Assembly: GCF_949987535.1 (NCBI RefSeq)
Contig: NC_080079.1
Coordinates: 53,741,000 to 53,804,999 of the forward strand
DNA from: Balaenoptera acutorostrata
Taxonomy: Eukaryota > Chordata > Mammalia > Artiodactyla > Balaenopteridae
Length of the DNA stretch: 64,000 nucleotides
Direction: 5' to 3'
How positions within the stretch are numbered: position 1 is the stretch's first letter; every line of letters begins with the position of its first letter. The notes beneath the pieces are model-generated. The model was given only the letters and a program-made list of their open reading frames with translations. It was not told the DNA's origin and made no database searches. The translations under genes and the position numbers were made by a program. Positions 12,253 to 23,680 of this stretch are shown here, piece by piece.

Positions 12253-14296
12253 CACCAGCTTCAAGATGGCAGAAGAGTAAGACGTGGAGATCACCTTTCT
12301 CCCCACAAATACATCAGAAATACATCTACATGTGGAACAACTCCTGCAGAACACCTACTGAACACTGGCAGAAGACCTCAGACTTCCTAAGAGGCAAGAA
12401 ACTCCCCCATGTACCTGGGTAGGGCAAAAGAAAAAAGAAAAAAAACAGAGACAAAAGAATAGGGATGGAACCTGCACCAGTGGGAGGGAGCTGTGAAGGA
12501 GGAAAGGTTTCCACACACTAGGAAGCCTATTCACGGGTGGACACTGCAGGTGGCGGAGGGGGGAAGCTTCGGAGCCATGGAGGAGAGCACAGCAACAGGG
12601 GTGCAGGGGGCAAAGAGGAGAGATTCCTGCACAAAGGATCAGTGCCAACCAGCACTCACGAGCCTGGGAGGCTTGTCTGCTCACCTGCCGGGATGGGTGG
12701 GGGCTGGGAGCTGAGGCTCCAGCTTCAGTCGGATCCCAGGGAGAGGACTGGTGTTGGCTGCGTGAACACAGCCTGAAGGGGGCTAGTGCACCACGGTTAG
12801 CCGGGAGGGAGTCCGGGAAAAGGTCTGGAACTGTCAAAGAGGCAAGAGACTTTTTCTTGCCTCTGTTTCCTGGTGCACGAGGAGAAGGAATTAAGAGCAT
12901 TGCCTAAAGGAGCTCCAGGGACGGGCGCGAGCCGCGGCTATCAGCGCGGACCCCAGAGACGGGCAGGAGATGCTCAGGCTGCTGCTGCAGCCACCAAGAA
13001 GCCTGTGTGTGAGCACAGCTCACTATCCACACATCCCCTCCTGAGAGCCTGTGCAGCCCGCCACTGCCAGGGTCCCGTGATCCAGGGACAACTTCCCCAG
13101 GAGAACACACAGCATGTCTCAGGCTGGTGCAACATCACGCTGGCCTCTGCTGCTGTAGGCTGGCCCCATACACTGTACCCGTCCCTCCCTGCTGCCTGAG
13201 GGAGACAGAGCACCCTAATCAGCTGCTCCTTTAACCCCATCCTGTCTGAGCGAAGAACAGATGCCCTCAGGTGACCTACATGCAGGGGCAGGGCCAAATC
13301 CAAAGCTGAATCCCAGGAGCTGTGTGAACAAAGAAGAGAAAGGGAAATCTCTCCCAGCAGCCTCTGGAGCAGCGGATTAAATCTCCACAGTCAACTTGAT
13401 GTACCCTGCATTTCTGCAGTACCTGAATAGACAACAAATCATCCCAAATTGAGGAGGTGGACACTGGGAGCAATGATATATATACTTATTTGCCTTTTTC
13501 TCTTTTTGAGAGAGTGTATCTATATGCTTCTGTGTGTGATTTTGTCTGTACAGCTTTGCTTTTACCATTTGTCTTAGGGTTCTGTCTGTCCATTTTTTGT
13601 TTTTGTTTTTTTTTAGTATAGTTTTCAGTGCTTGTTATCATTGGTGGATTTGTCTTTTGGTTTGGCTGTTCTCTTTCTTTCTTTCTTTCTTTTTTAATTA
13701 CTCTAAAATTTTTAAATTATTTTTTGTTTTTTATTAATAACTTTTTTTTCTGACCTTTTTCTTTCTTTCTTTCTGATTTTCTCCCTTTTATTCTGAGTGG
13801 TGTGGATTACAGGCTCTTGGTGCTCCAGCCACACGTCAGGGCTGTGCCTCTGAGGTGGGAGAGCCAACTTCAGGACGTTGGTCAACAAGAGACCTCCCAG
13901 CTACACCTAATATCAAATGGCGAAAATCTCCCAGACATCTCCATCTCAAGGCCAAGACCCAGGTCCACTCAATGATCAGCAAGCTACAGTGCTGGACACC
14001 CTATGCCAAACAACTAGCAAGACAGGAACACGACCCTACCCATCAGCAGAGAGGCTGCTTAAAATCATAATAACGTCACAGACACCCCAAAACACACCAC
14101 AAGACGTGGACCTGCCCACGAGAAAGACATGATCCAGCGTCATCCACCAGAGAACAGGCATTAGTCCCCTGCACCAGGAAGCCTACACAACCCACTGAAG
14201 CAACCTTAGCCACTGGAGGCAGACACCAAAAACAATGGGAACTACGAACCTGCAGCCTGCAAAAAGGAGACCCCAAACAGAGTAAGTTAAGCAAAA
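12253..14296 (+). promoter_or_regulatory. L1-A 5'UTR with internal Pol II promoter region
   Basis: About 2.04 kb. It begins with a YY1-type motif 'caagatggc' (12262-12270), the usual site that fixes the L1 start. A GC- and CpG-richer segment (about 12520-13260, with clustered CG around 12920-12965) is followed by a T-rich stretch (13560-13790) containing a (ctttct)-like microsatellite. The 181-codon antisense open frame at 12355-12900 is Pro/Ser-rich low-complexity sequence of this UTR, not a gene. Confidence 0.8.
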
Positions 14297-15187
14297 TGAG
14301 AAGACAGAGAAACACAGCAGATGAAGGAGCAAGGTAAAAACCCACAAGACCAAACAAATGAAGAGGAAATAGGCAGTCTACCTGAAAAAGAATTCAGAGT
14401 AATGATAATAAAGATGATCCGAAATCTTGGAAATAGGATGGAGAAAATGCAAGAAACATTTAACAAGGACCTAGAAGAACTAAAGAGCAAACAAACAATC
14501 ATGAACAACAAAATAAATGAAATTAAAAATTGTCTAGAAGGAATTGATAGCAGAATAACTGAGGCAGAAGAATGGATAAGTGACCTGGAAGATAAAATAG
14601 TGGAAATAACTACTGCAGAGTAGAATAAAGAAAAAAGAATGAAAAGAATTGAGGACAGTCTCAGAGATCTCTGGGACAATTATAAATGCACCAACGTTCG
14701 AATTATAGGGGTCCCAGAAGAAGAAGAGAAAAAGAAAGGGACTGAGAAAATATTTGAAGAGATTACAGTTGAAAACTTCCCTAATATGGGTAAGGAAATA
14801 GTTAACCAAGTCCAGGAAGCACAGAGAGTCCCATACAGGATAACTCCAAGGAGAAACACACCAAGACAAATATTAATCAAACTATCAAATATTAAATACA
14901 AAGAAAAAATATTAAAATCAGCAAAGGAAAAACAACAAACAACATACAAGGGAATCCCCATAAGGTTAACAGCTGATCTTTCAGCAGAAACTCTGCAAGC
15001 CAGAAGGGAGTGGCAGGACATATTTAATGTGATGAAAGGGGGAAACCTACAATCAAGATTACTCTATCCAGCAAGGAACTCATTGAGACTTGAGGGAGAA
15101 ATTAAAACTTTTACAGACAAGCGAAAGCTAAGAGAATTCAGCACCACCAGACCAGCTTTACACCAAATGCTAAAGGAACTTCTCTAG
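14297..15187 (+). pseudogene. L1-A ORF1 (RNA-binding chaperone protein), disrupted
   Basis: ORF1p is the trimeric nucleic-acid chaperone of the L1 RNP. The expected start ATG (14297) begins 'MRRQRNT'. Compared with L1-C, two bases are missing near 14315, which shifts the frame. The correct frame resumes with MKEQGKNP at 14321. It runs through a Leu/Glu/Lys-rich coiled-coil segment (about 14420-14600) to a nonsense TAG at 14621-14623, where L1-C has CAG. It continues from 14639 in the same frame through the RRM-like part (starting 'RIEDSLRDLWDNYKCTNVRI') and the C-terminal domain ('RREWQDIFNVMKGGNLQSRL') to the natural stop at 15187. Two lesions therefore inactivate it. Confidence 0.9.
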
Positions 15188-15245
15188 GCAGGAAACACAA
15201 GAGAAGGAAAAGGCCTACAATAACAAACCCAAAACAATTAAGAAA

Positions 15246-18200
15246 ATGGTAATAGGGACATACAAATTGATAATTACCTTAAATGTAAATGGATTAAATG
15301 CTCCAACCAAAAGACATAGACTGGCTGAATGGATATGAAAACAAGACCTGTATATATGCTGTCTACAAAAGACCCACTTCAGACCTAGAGACAAATACAG
15401 ACTGGAAGTGAGGGGATGGAAAAAGGTATTCCATGCAACTGGAAATCAAAAGAAGCTGGAATAGCAATTCTCATATCAGACAAAATAGACGTTAAAACCA
15501 AGACTATTACAAGAGACAAAGACACTACATAATGATCAAGGGATCAATCCAAGAAGAAGATATAACAATTGTAAATATTTATGCACCCCATGTAGGGACA
15601 CCTCAATACCTAAGGCAAATACTAACATCTGTAAAAGGGGAAATCGACAGTAACACAATCATAGTAGGGCACATTAACACCCCACTTTCACCAATGGACA
15701 GATCATCCAAAATGAAAATAAATAAGGAAACACAAGCTTTAAATGATACATTATACAAGATGGACTTAACTGATATTTATACGACATTCCATCCAAAAAC
15801 AACAGAATACACTTTCTTCTCAAGTGCTCATGGAACATTCTCCAGGGTAGATCATATCCTGGGTCACAAGTCAAGCCTTGGTAAATTTAAGAAAATAGAA
15901 ATTATATCAAGTATCTTTTCTGACCACAATGCTCTGAGACTAGATTTCAATTACCAGAAAAAATCTGTGGAAAATACAAGCACATGGAGGCTAAACAATA
16001 TACTACTTAATAACCAAGAGATCACTGAAGAAATCAAAGAGGAAATAAAAAAATACATAGAAACAAATGACAATGGAAACGTGATGACCCAAAACCTATG
16101 GGATGCAGCAAAAGCAGTTCTAAGAGGGAAGTTTATAGCAATACAATCCTATCTTAGGAAACAAAAAACATCTCAAATAAACAACCTAACCTTACACCAA
16201 AAACAGAGAAAGAAGAACAAAAATCCCCAAAGTTAGCAGAAGGAAAGAAATCATAAAGATCAGATCAGAAATAAATGAAAAATAAATGAAGGAAATGATA
16301 GTGAAGATCAATAAAACTAAAAACTAGTTCTTTAAGAAGATAAACAATATTGATAAACCATTAGCCAGACTCATGAAGAAAGAAAGGGAGAAGACTCAAA
16401 TCAATAGAATTAGAAATGAAAAAGTGGAAGTAACAGCTGACATTGCAGAAATACAAAGGATAATGAGAGATTACTACAAGCAACTATATACCAATAAAAT
16501 GGACAACCTGGAAGAAATGGACAAATTCTTAGAAATGCACAACCTTCTGAGACTGAACCAGGAAGAAATAGAAAATATGAACAGACCAATCACAAGCACT
16601 GAAATTGAAACTGTGATTTAAAATCTTCCAACAAACTATAGCCCAGGACCAGATGGCTTCACAGGTGAATTCTATCAAACATTCAGAGAAGAGCTAACAC
16701 CTATTCTTCTCAAACTCTTCCAAAATATAGCAGAGAGAGGAACACTCCCAAACTCATTCAACAAGGCCATTATCACCCTGATACCAAAACCAGACAAAGA
16801 TGTCACAAAGAAAGAAAACTACAAGCCAATATCACTGATGAACATAGATGCAAAAATCCTCAACAAAATACTAGCCACCGAATCCAACAGCACGTTAAAA
16901 GAATCATACACCATGATCCAGTGGGGTTTATCCCAGGACTGAAAGGATTCTTCAATATACGCAAATCAATCAATGTGATACACCATATTAACAAATGGAA
17001 GGAGAAAAACCATATGATAATCTCAATAGATGCAGAGAAACCTTTTGACAAAATTCAACACCCATTAATGATAAAAAAAAAAAAAACCCTCTTGAAAGTA
17101 GGCATAGAGGGAACGTCCCTCAACATAATAAAGGCCATATATGCCAAACCCACAGCCAACATCATCCTCAATGGTGAAAAATTGGAACCATTTCCACTAA
17201 AATCAGGAACAAGACAAGGTTGCCCACTCTCACCACTATTATTCAACATAGTTTTGGAAGTGTTAGCCACAGCAGTCAGAGAAGAAAAAGAAATAAAAGG
17301 AATCCAAATCAGAAAGGAAGAAGTAAAGCTGTCACTGTTTGCAGATGACATGATACTATACATAGAGAATCCTAAAGATGCTACCAGAAAACTCCTAGAG
17401 CTAATCAATGAATTTGGTAAAGTAGCAGGATACAAAGTTAATGCACAGAAATCTCTTGCATTCCTATACACTAAGGATGAAAAATTTGAAAGTGAAATTA
17501 AGAAAACACTCCCATTTACCACTGCAACAATAAGAATAAAATATCTAGGAATAAACCTACCTAAGGAGACAAAAGACCTGTATGCAGAAAATTATAAGAC
17601 ACTGATGAAAGAAATTAAAGGTGATACAAATAGATGGAGAGATATACCATGTTCTTGGATTGGAAGAATCAACATTATGAAAATGACTCTACTACCCAAA
17701 GCAATCTACAGATTCAGTGCAATCCCTATCAAACTACCACTGGCATTTTTCACAGAACTAGAACAAAAAATTTCACAATTTGTATGGAAACGCAAAAGAC
17801 CCCGAATAGCCAAAGCAATCTTGAGAAAGAAAAACGGAGCTGGAGGAATCAGGCTCCCAGACTTCAGACTATACTGCAGAGCTTCAGTTATCAAGTCAGT
17901 ATGGTCCTGGCACAAAAACAGAAATATAGATCAATGGAACAGGATAGAAAGCCCAGAGATATACCCACGCACATATGGTCACCTTATCTTTGATAAAGGA
18001 GGCAAGAATATACAATGGAGAAAACACAGCCTCTTCAATAAGTGGTACTGTGAAAACTGGACAGCTACATGTAAAAGAATGAAATTGAAGCACTCCCTAA
18101 CACCATACACAAAAACTCAAAATGGATTAAAGAGCTAAATGTAAGGCCAGACACTATAAAACTCTTAGAGGAAAACATAGGCAGAACATTCTATGACATA

Positions 18201-19055
18201 AGTCACAGCAAGATCGTTTTTGATCCACCTTCTAGAGAAATGGAAATAAAAACAAAAATAAACAAATGGGACCTAATGAAACTTAAAATCTTTTGCACAG
18301 TAAGGTAAACCATAAACAAGACGAATAGACAACCCTCAGAATGGAAGAAAATATTTGCAAATGAAGCGACTGACAAAGGATTAATCTCCAAAATTTACAA
18401 GCAGCTCATGCAGCTCAATATCAAAAAAACAAACAACCCAATCCAAAAATAGGCAGAAGACTTAAATAGACATTTCTCCAAAGAAGATATACAGATTGCC
18501 AACAAACTCATGAAAGAATGCTCACCATCATTAATCATTAGAGAATTGTAAATCAAAACTACAATGCGATATTATCTCACACTGGTCAGAATGGCCATCA
18601 TCAAATCTACAAACAATAAATGCTGGAGAGGGTGTGGAGAAAAGGGAACCCTCTTGCACTGTTGGTGGGAATGTAAATTGATACAGCCACTATGGAGAAC
18701 AGTATGGAGGTTCCTTAAAAAACTAAAAATAGAACTACCATACAACCCAGCAATCCCACTACTGGGCATATACCCTGAGAAAACCATAATTCAAAAAGAG
18801 TCATGTACCAAAATGTTCATTGCAGCTCTATTTACAATAGCCAGGACACGGAAGCAACATAAGTGTCCATCATCAGATGAATGGGTAAGGAAGATGTGGC
18901 CCATCTATACAATGGAATATTACTTAGCCATAAAAAGAAACGAAATTGAGTTATTTGTAGTGAGGTGGATGGAGTTAGAGTCTGTCATACAGAGTGAAGT
19001 AAGTCAGAAAGAGGAAAGCAATTACCATATGCTAACACATATATATGGAATCTAA
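15246..19055 (+). pseudogene. L1-A ORF2 (endonuclease/reverse transcriptase), disrupted
   Basis: ORF2p nicks the target and reverse transcribes the L1 RNA. The start at 15246 gives MVIGTYKLIITLNVNGLN, which keeps the first endonuclease Asn. A TGA at codon 31 (15336-15338) truncates it, and further frameshifts follow near 15450 and 15530. Endonuclease motifs are damaged: the ETH glutamate is Lys ('CLQKTHF') and the GDFN aspartate is His ('GHINTPLS'). SDH is kept ('FSDHNALRLD'). A TAA at 16619 and an expanded A-run near 17073 precede or interrupt the RT. The frame 16921-18138 keeps '[12 protein letters not shown]' and the catalytic 'FADD'. The C-terminal Cys-rich motif ('[18 protein letters not shown]') is intact, ending HIYGI at 19055. 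Confidence 0.93.
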
Positions 19056-19425
19056 AAAAAAAAATGTCATGAAGAACCTAGGGGCAAGACAGGAATAAAG
19101 AAGCAGACCTACTAGAGAATGGACTTGATGACACGGGGATGGGGAGGGGTAAGCTGGAACAACGTGAGAGAGGGGTAGTGCATATATGGACATATATACA
19201 CTACCAAATGTAAAATAGATAGCTAGTGGGGAGCAGTCGCATAGCACAGGGAGATCAGCTTGGTGCTTTGTGACCAGCTAGGAGGGAGGGAGGGAGGGAG
19301 ATGCAAGAGGGAAGAGATACGGGAACATATGTATATGTATAACTGATTCACTTTGTTATAAAGCAGAAACTAACACACCATTGTAAAGCAATTATACTCC
19401 AATAAAAACGTTAAAAAAAAAAAAA
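19056..19425 (+). other. L1-A 3'UTR and poly-A tail
   Basis: An A11 run (19054-19064) follows the ORF2 stop. A (GGGA)n polypurine tract lies at 19281-19300. 'caataaaaacg' provides the AATAAA signal, and a 13-A tail ends at the duplication. Polypurine/G-rich tracts are a recurrent feature of mammalian L1 3'UTRs. Confidence 0.9.
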
Positions 19426-19438
19426 GGCAAGCAGCCAA
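19424..19438. repeat. Right target-site duplication of L1-A
   Basis: Exact copy of the 15 bases at 12238-12252. The first two A may equally belong to the tail. Confidence 0.95.
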
Positions 19439-19839
19439 TTCCCATGAAGTAATGTCATATGTGTGTTTGTGTCTGTGTATGTGTATATTCAAATATAAAC
19501 CACTACTGTTTATTGCCCAAATCAGTAATTGGTGATTGTCTACAGACTGCAAAAGTAGATCTGAATACCGTTTTCTCCTTGACTTTTCCCTTGTTGTAGT
19601 TGAGACATATTTTAGGACAAGAAATGGCTTCCCCACAGCGGCCTCTTGCAGTTAAGACTTCTCTGGGAGAGATATAAGAAAGTTTTGCCCGTGCAACCGG
19701 TGTTAATACATTTTTTAGTTTCTGTTTGAAAAACAATAGAGAAAGGTCATATGGCCAAATGTGATAAACCTATCCACTGCTGTGTTCACCACATACGGAT
19801 TTTCTAAAAGCAAAATGTAAAAGGCCGAGGCTTTTAAAG
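19439..19839. other. Unassigned sequence
   Basis: Contains a short (TGTG)n-like stretch (about 19460-19490) and nothing else recognised. Confidence 0.35.
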
Positions 19840-20045
19840 CAGGGATGGTAAACATTTTCTGTAAAGGGCCAGATAGTAAGTATTTCAGGCTTTGTGGGCC
19901 ATACAGTTCGTATCAAGGCTATCAGCTCTGCAATTGCAGGGCAGAGCTACCACAGGCAATATGTAAATGAATGAGCATGATTGCTGTGTGACAAAAACAA
20001 GCAGCAGTCCATATTTGTCCCTTGGGCCATAGTTTGTGGACCCTG
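19840..20045 (+). mobile_element. hAT-Charlie-type MITE
   Basis: 'cagggatggtaaacattttc' and 'tgtaaagggccagatagtaa' at the left, 'ggctttgtgggccatacagt' in the middle, and 'gggccatagtttgtggaccc' then 'tg' at the right form the imperfect terminal inverted repeats of a well-known non-autonomous hAT family of placental mammals. An internal segment is missing. The expected 8-bp duplication is no longer readable. The family number (MER5/MER33 group) is not certain from memory. Confidence 0.75.
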
Positions 20046-22195
20046 ATTTGGTGAGTATATGGACCTTAGTGGACCTTATGGTACTGACCAAAAAAAGAAG
20101 GCAAAATAAAACGATACAGTTCTGTATGGAATTGAAGCTTTTTATATTGGGGACAGAGCGGGGGAAATTGAGATGATTAAGGAAGAGTGCTATAGTCCAA
20201 TAATGGAATTATCTTGATTTCTTTTCTTTAGAATCACTTCAGAATTGACACTTCAGGGGAAACAGCCATGTTCCAGCAAGAAGGCCAACTAAGCTCTCCT
20301 GTAGCAAAAAGGTAAATATGCTGAATAAATTGTACTTTTAAAAATACATAACAAGGCTTTCCAAACCAGCGACTGGGAGAGAGAGAGACAGAGAGAAGAG
20401 TCTCCAGCTGCCAAAAACATAGAGAAAACTGAAAGCAAAATAGTAAGTATGTGACCTGATTATACCCAGCACTTATGTTGTGGGTGTGTGTATGTCTGTG
20501 TGTTGGGGGAATACTTCGGGAAATACTGTTAACTAAAGATTGGAAGGTTGTTTTTCTCTTTTTTTAATGCTGAGGTTTGAGAAAGTATGAAATATTTTAA
20601 AAATACAAATAGACAGTAATAGAATGACACAAGGCACATGATTGTAGTGGAAGCTGTGGTTGGTATACTACACAGATGTACCTCGCAGACCCAAGCAATG
20701 CACACATGCCCCCACAGCTGAAGGCTAGAACTGTGCATTGAATTGCTCTTGGCTGAAGCAAAGTGCCTTGCCCAGGCTTTGACCTCCTTCTCAGGGTCAG
20801 CCGAAAGCCTATCACTGGTCAAGGCAAAGGTCTCAATACTCAACACCCTTGCCTCAATTTGGGAAATCTCTGAAGGGTCATCCCAGCTTCAGACATCCCT
20901 GTGGGATCAGATGGTGCCCCTGTTCTGATCATTTTTCTCTCTACCCAATCCTTATTTCCTCATTTTCTTTAGGAGTTATTCTCAAGTGTCTACAAATCAC
21001 TGTCTCAAATTCTATTCCCAGGGAAATGGACCTAAGACAGTCATCACCCAGCTTTATAAATTAGCATTCTTTCTTATATATTTCAGATACTATTTTTATT
21101 TTCATTGAGGAATTAAATATTTTAGACACAGTTGAAAACACTTCCTTCCCATTATCTCTAGGGTAATTTGCAATCTGCAACTCAGTGTTTGTAATTCTCA
21201 TGAACACTTCTGTATTTTAGCATATATTTGTGAATCCACAAACATTGTATAGTAATTTTTGCAGGTGTCTAAACTTTATATATGGTACTATAGAATACAT
21301 TCTGCAACTTGATTTTTGTTTTTACTCAAAATTGTTTTTGAGATCTACAGTTGCTGATATAACTAACTCTTTAAAATATGATCTAAAGCAAATATGTCAA
21401 AATATTAACAGCTGTTAAATTTCAAATGAAGGCACATGCATATCTGGTGTATCGTTTCCTGTATACTTCTTTCTATTGAATGCTTCAGGATTAAACATTT
21501 TTCGAAAGTAAACTAGTTTAATTCAAAGAAAAATAAAAACATGGAAATCCACTGTTTTCCTTCTCCACATGCATCTAGTCAGTAGAGTCCAGACTGTATT
21601 GCCCAACAGCCTGTCACTGCGTGATTCAAACAAACCTAACTAGCTCTATCAACAGCTCCATGCTGGCCTGGTCTCTTCTCTGGCCCATCATTTTCAAAGG
21701 TATGCTCCATGGAAGGGTAGCCTTGAAAAATGCTTTATGAAAAAGGTATTCCCCAGTCAAATAATCCATTAATTCTGCAAGCTCTAGACCTCTCTTGGAT
21801 GTACATTTGCTTCTCCATATTAAAGGCAGAGAGAAATTCTGCAGTAAATAAATCTATTCAATTTTTATTTAACTGGTATTTCCTAATTTTGTTTTTTTCA
21901 TGAAATTTTTTGCTGACAGAGCTCCTAGTAGACTTCCCATAGAACCAGTGCACTGTACACAGTTTACAGTCACCACTCTAGTTGTATTTTGTGTGGTTGC
22001 TGTTCATCCTCAAACATTTCATGAATTATTGTGCCTCCATGTTTTGTACTATCTGTCATTCATTTGAGTAAGTTTCTTTCATCTGCCCAGTACAAAGCTT
22101 GCTGTGCTTCTAAAGCAGTTTAATATGTCAGTTCTATTGTGTGGACTACCCAAGGCACTCCCTTATCCACTAAAGAAGATCCTAACTAGTGAGAA
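20046..22195. other. Mostly unassigned sequence
   Basis: About 2.1 kb. A 21230-21360 segment ('tatggtactatagaatacat', 'ttttgagatctacagttgct') resembles an old antisense LINE 3' end. Around 21685-21770, 'caaaggtatgctccatggaa' looks like a decayed DNA-transposon MITE. Neither is firm. A GC-richer block at 20650-20930 is unassigned. Confidence 0.35.
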
Positions 22196-22199
22196 TCTC

Positions 22200-22310
22200 A
22201 GGCTGGATCAGTATTTGTCCTGTTTACTCTTAGTGACTGACCAGTACCTGGTACATAGATGGAATTCAATAAATGTGTGTTGAATGCCTAGTGGGTGGAT
22301 GGGTAAATAA
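22200..22310 (+). repeat. L2 LINE 3' end, sense
   Basis: 'gtacctggtacatagatgga' then 'attcaataaatgtgtgttga' is the diagnostic L2 3' terminus, next to tandem TGGATGGGT-like bases. Confidence 0.6.
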
Positions 22311-22374
22311 TATGTGTTCTCATGGAGTTAGTGCACGCTTATCATATTATATTAAAATCACTTGTTGATACATT

Positions 22375-22497
22375 TCACACACTAGACTGCAAGTTCCACA
22401 GTGGTAGGAATTATGGCTGATTCATGATTGTGTCTGCAATGCTTAACATGACGTCTGTTATGTAACAGGTGCTCAGGAAATACTATTTGAAATTCTG
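22375..22497 (+). repeat. L2 LINE 3' end, sense (second copy)
   Basis: 'ctagactgcaagttccacag' followed by 'gtaacaggtgctcaggaaat' matches the L2 3' block. Two L2 3' ends in tandem suggest either two insertions or a local duplication. Confidence 0.6.
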
Positions 22498-23539
22498 GGG
22501 AAAATGAGAGAATGAATGTAGAGGGAACTCAAAACATTGATATGGAAGTCAATCTTGAAATATTCTCCAAAAAAATGTAATAGGGGAAGAAGTGAAAAGA
22601 ATCTGGTTAGAACAGTTAGCCTATTTAAATGTGTATAAATTATCTTTAACTCTTTTGTGCAATTTTCTTTCTCTCTCATTGCTCTCATTTTTATATGGAG
22701 AGAGTAGCTCTTAAAAGTAAGTTGCTCAGGAGTCCAAGTATCAAGTCTCAGAAGGCACTTGATGAAAAACACTTAGTTTGTACAATTTATAAGCAGCTTC
22801 CAAGATTTGTAGCATGCTGGCCTAGCACCAGGATTACAATCCCTCAGAGACAGTGTACTCAGGGCATGGATGACTTCTTCCAGAGAAGTGAAAATCCTAC
22901 AGTCCAGCAGTGAGCAGGAGCTAATGGGTTTAGAAATTTTGTTATTAGCTAACCTGTGATTGTTCAGATTATCATTATTCTTCTTTAATGGTCCTAGTCA
23001 AAAGTATCTTGGTTCAAATGTTCTCTCTGATTATCTCAGCTTCATCATGCTTGATAATTCTTTCTTCTCCTCCAACTATTTGATCCATCACTTTTGAACC
23101 TGGAACCCAGTATTGTGTGGCAAATATTTTCTCTTGTATTTTCAGTCTCTTCATAGAATTGAACTCTAACTCCACGGCTTTAGAAAAGATCTTTCATGGA
23201 AGGTACTATTCCTCTCCTCCTCTCTCAAATCAATCACATGTGTATCACACTCCTGAAATAACTTGGAGTAAAGAAGTGAGTTTGGCACCTCATGCACTGT
23301 GCTATTTTTCTGGACCACGTCTTTCTTTACATTATGCAATACTCTCTATTGCTTGAGATTCGTGCCAGCCTATACAGTGGCTACCTCTCTATGCTGAGGC
23401 CACCTACTGACTCCAGTCTACTTCTCTTGGTCTTTTCTCTGCCCATCCCTAGAGACTGTAGTAGGAGCTTTTCAAATGTGCTCTTGTAGAACCCTGTAAT
23501 TTCCCAAGAATGAATCAGCATATGATTCTGCATCTGCTT
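22498..23539. other. Unassigned sequence
   Basis: No recognised element or exon. The pyrimidine-rich stretch at 23200-23480 may be the upstream part of the following L2. Confidence 0.35.
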
Positions 23540-23680
23540 GTGTGTATTCCTTAGTAGAATGTGACTCCTTGAGAGTAAATATTGTCTTTTTTTCATCAAA
23601 TGTGCTAATATTTGGCACAATGCCTGCCCCCAAATTTTACGCTAGTAAATATTTGTTGAAGATCTGAATGATTACAGGGT
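23540..23680 (+). repeat. L2 LINE 3' end, sense
   Basis: 'gtgactccttgagagtaaat', 'ggcacaatgcctgcccccaa' and 'gtaaatatttgttgaagatc' then 'tgaatga' follow the L2 3' order. Confidence 0.6.

Larger units (their letters stand above)
12253..19425 (+). mobile_element. L1-A: full-length LINE-1, sense, inactive
   Basis: A 7173-bp element with the complete L1 plan: a 2-kb 5'UTR starting near 'cttcaagatggcagaag', ORF1 (14297-15187), a 58-bp spacer, ORF2 (15246-19055), a 3'UTR of about 0.36 kb, and a poly-A tail bounded by a perfect 15-bp duplication. L1s are autonomous non-LTR retrotransposons that copy themselves by target-primed reverse transcription. Both reading frames carry stops and frameshifts, so this copy is dead. 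It is closely similar along its entire length to L1-C (33340-40493), which lies in the opposite orientation. Confidence 0.95.

Noticed and set aside
12355..12900. 181-codon antisense open frame rich in Pro, Ser and Leu
   Set aside because: It lies wholly in the GC-rich 5'UTR of L1-A. It is repeat-derived, and no domain is recognisable.
14321..15187. ORF1 of L1-A as a functional protein gene
   Set aside because: The start is separated from the body by a two-base loss, and a TAG interrupts the coiled coil. It is annotated as a pseudogene instead.
16921..18138. Reverse-transcriptase-like 405-codon frame as a host gene
   Set aside because: It is the middle of L1-A ORF2, bounded by L1 stops and frameshifts.
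19281..19300. Short tandem repeat as a CRISPR-like or satellite array
   Set aside because: It is a 4-bp polypurine repeat within an L1 3'UTR. No spacer/repeat pattern exists anywhere in the window.
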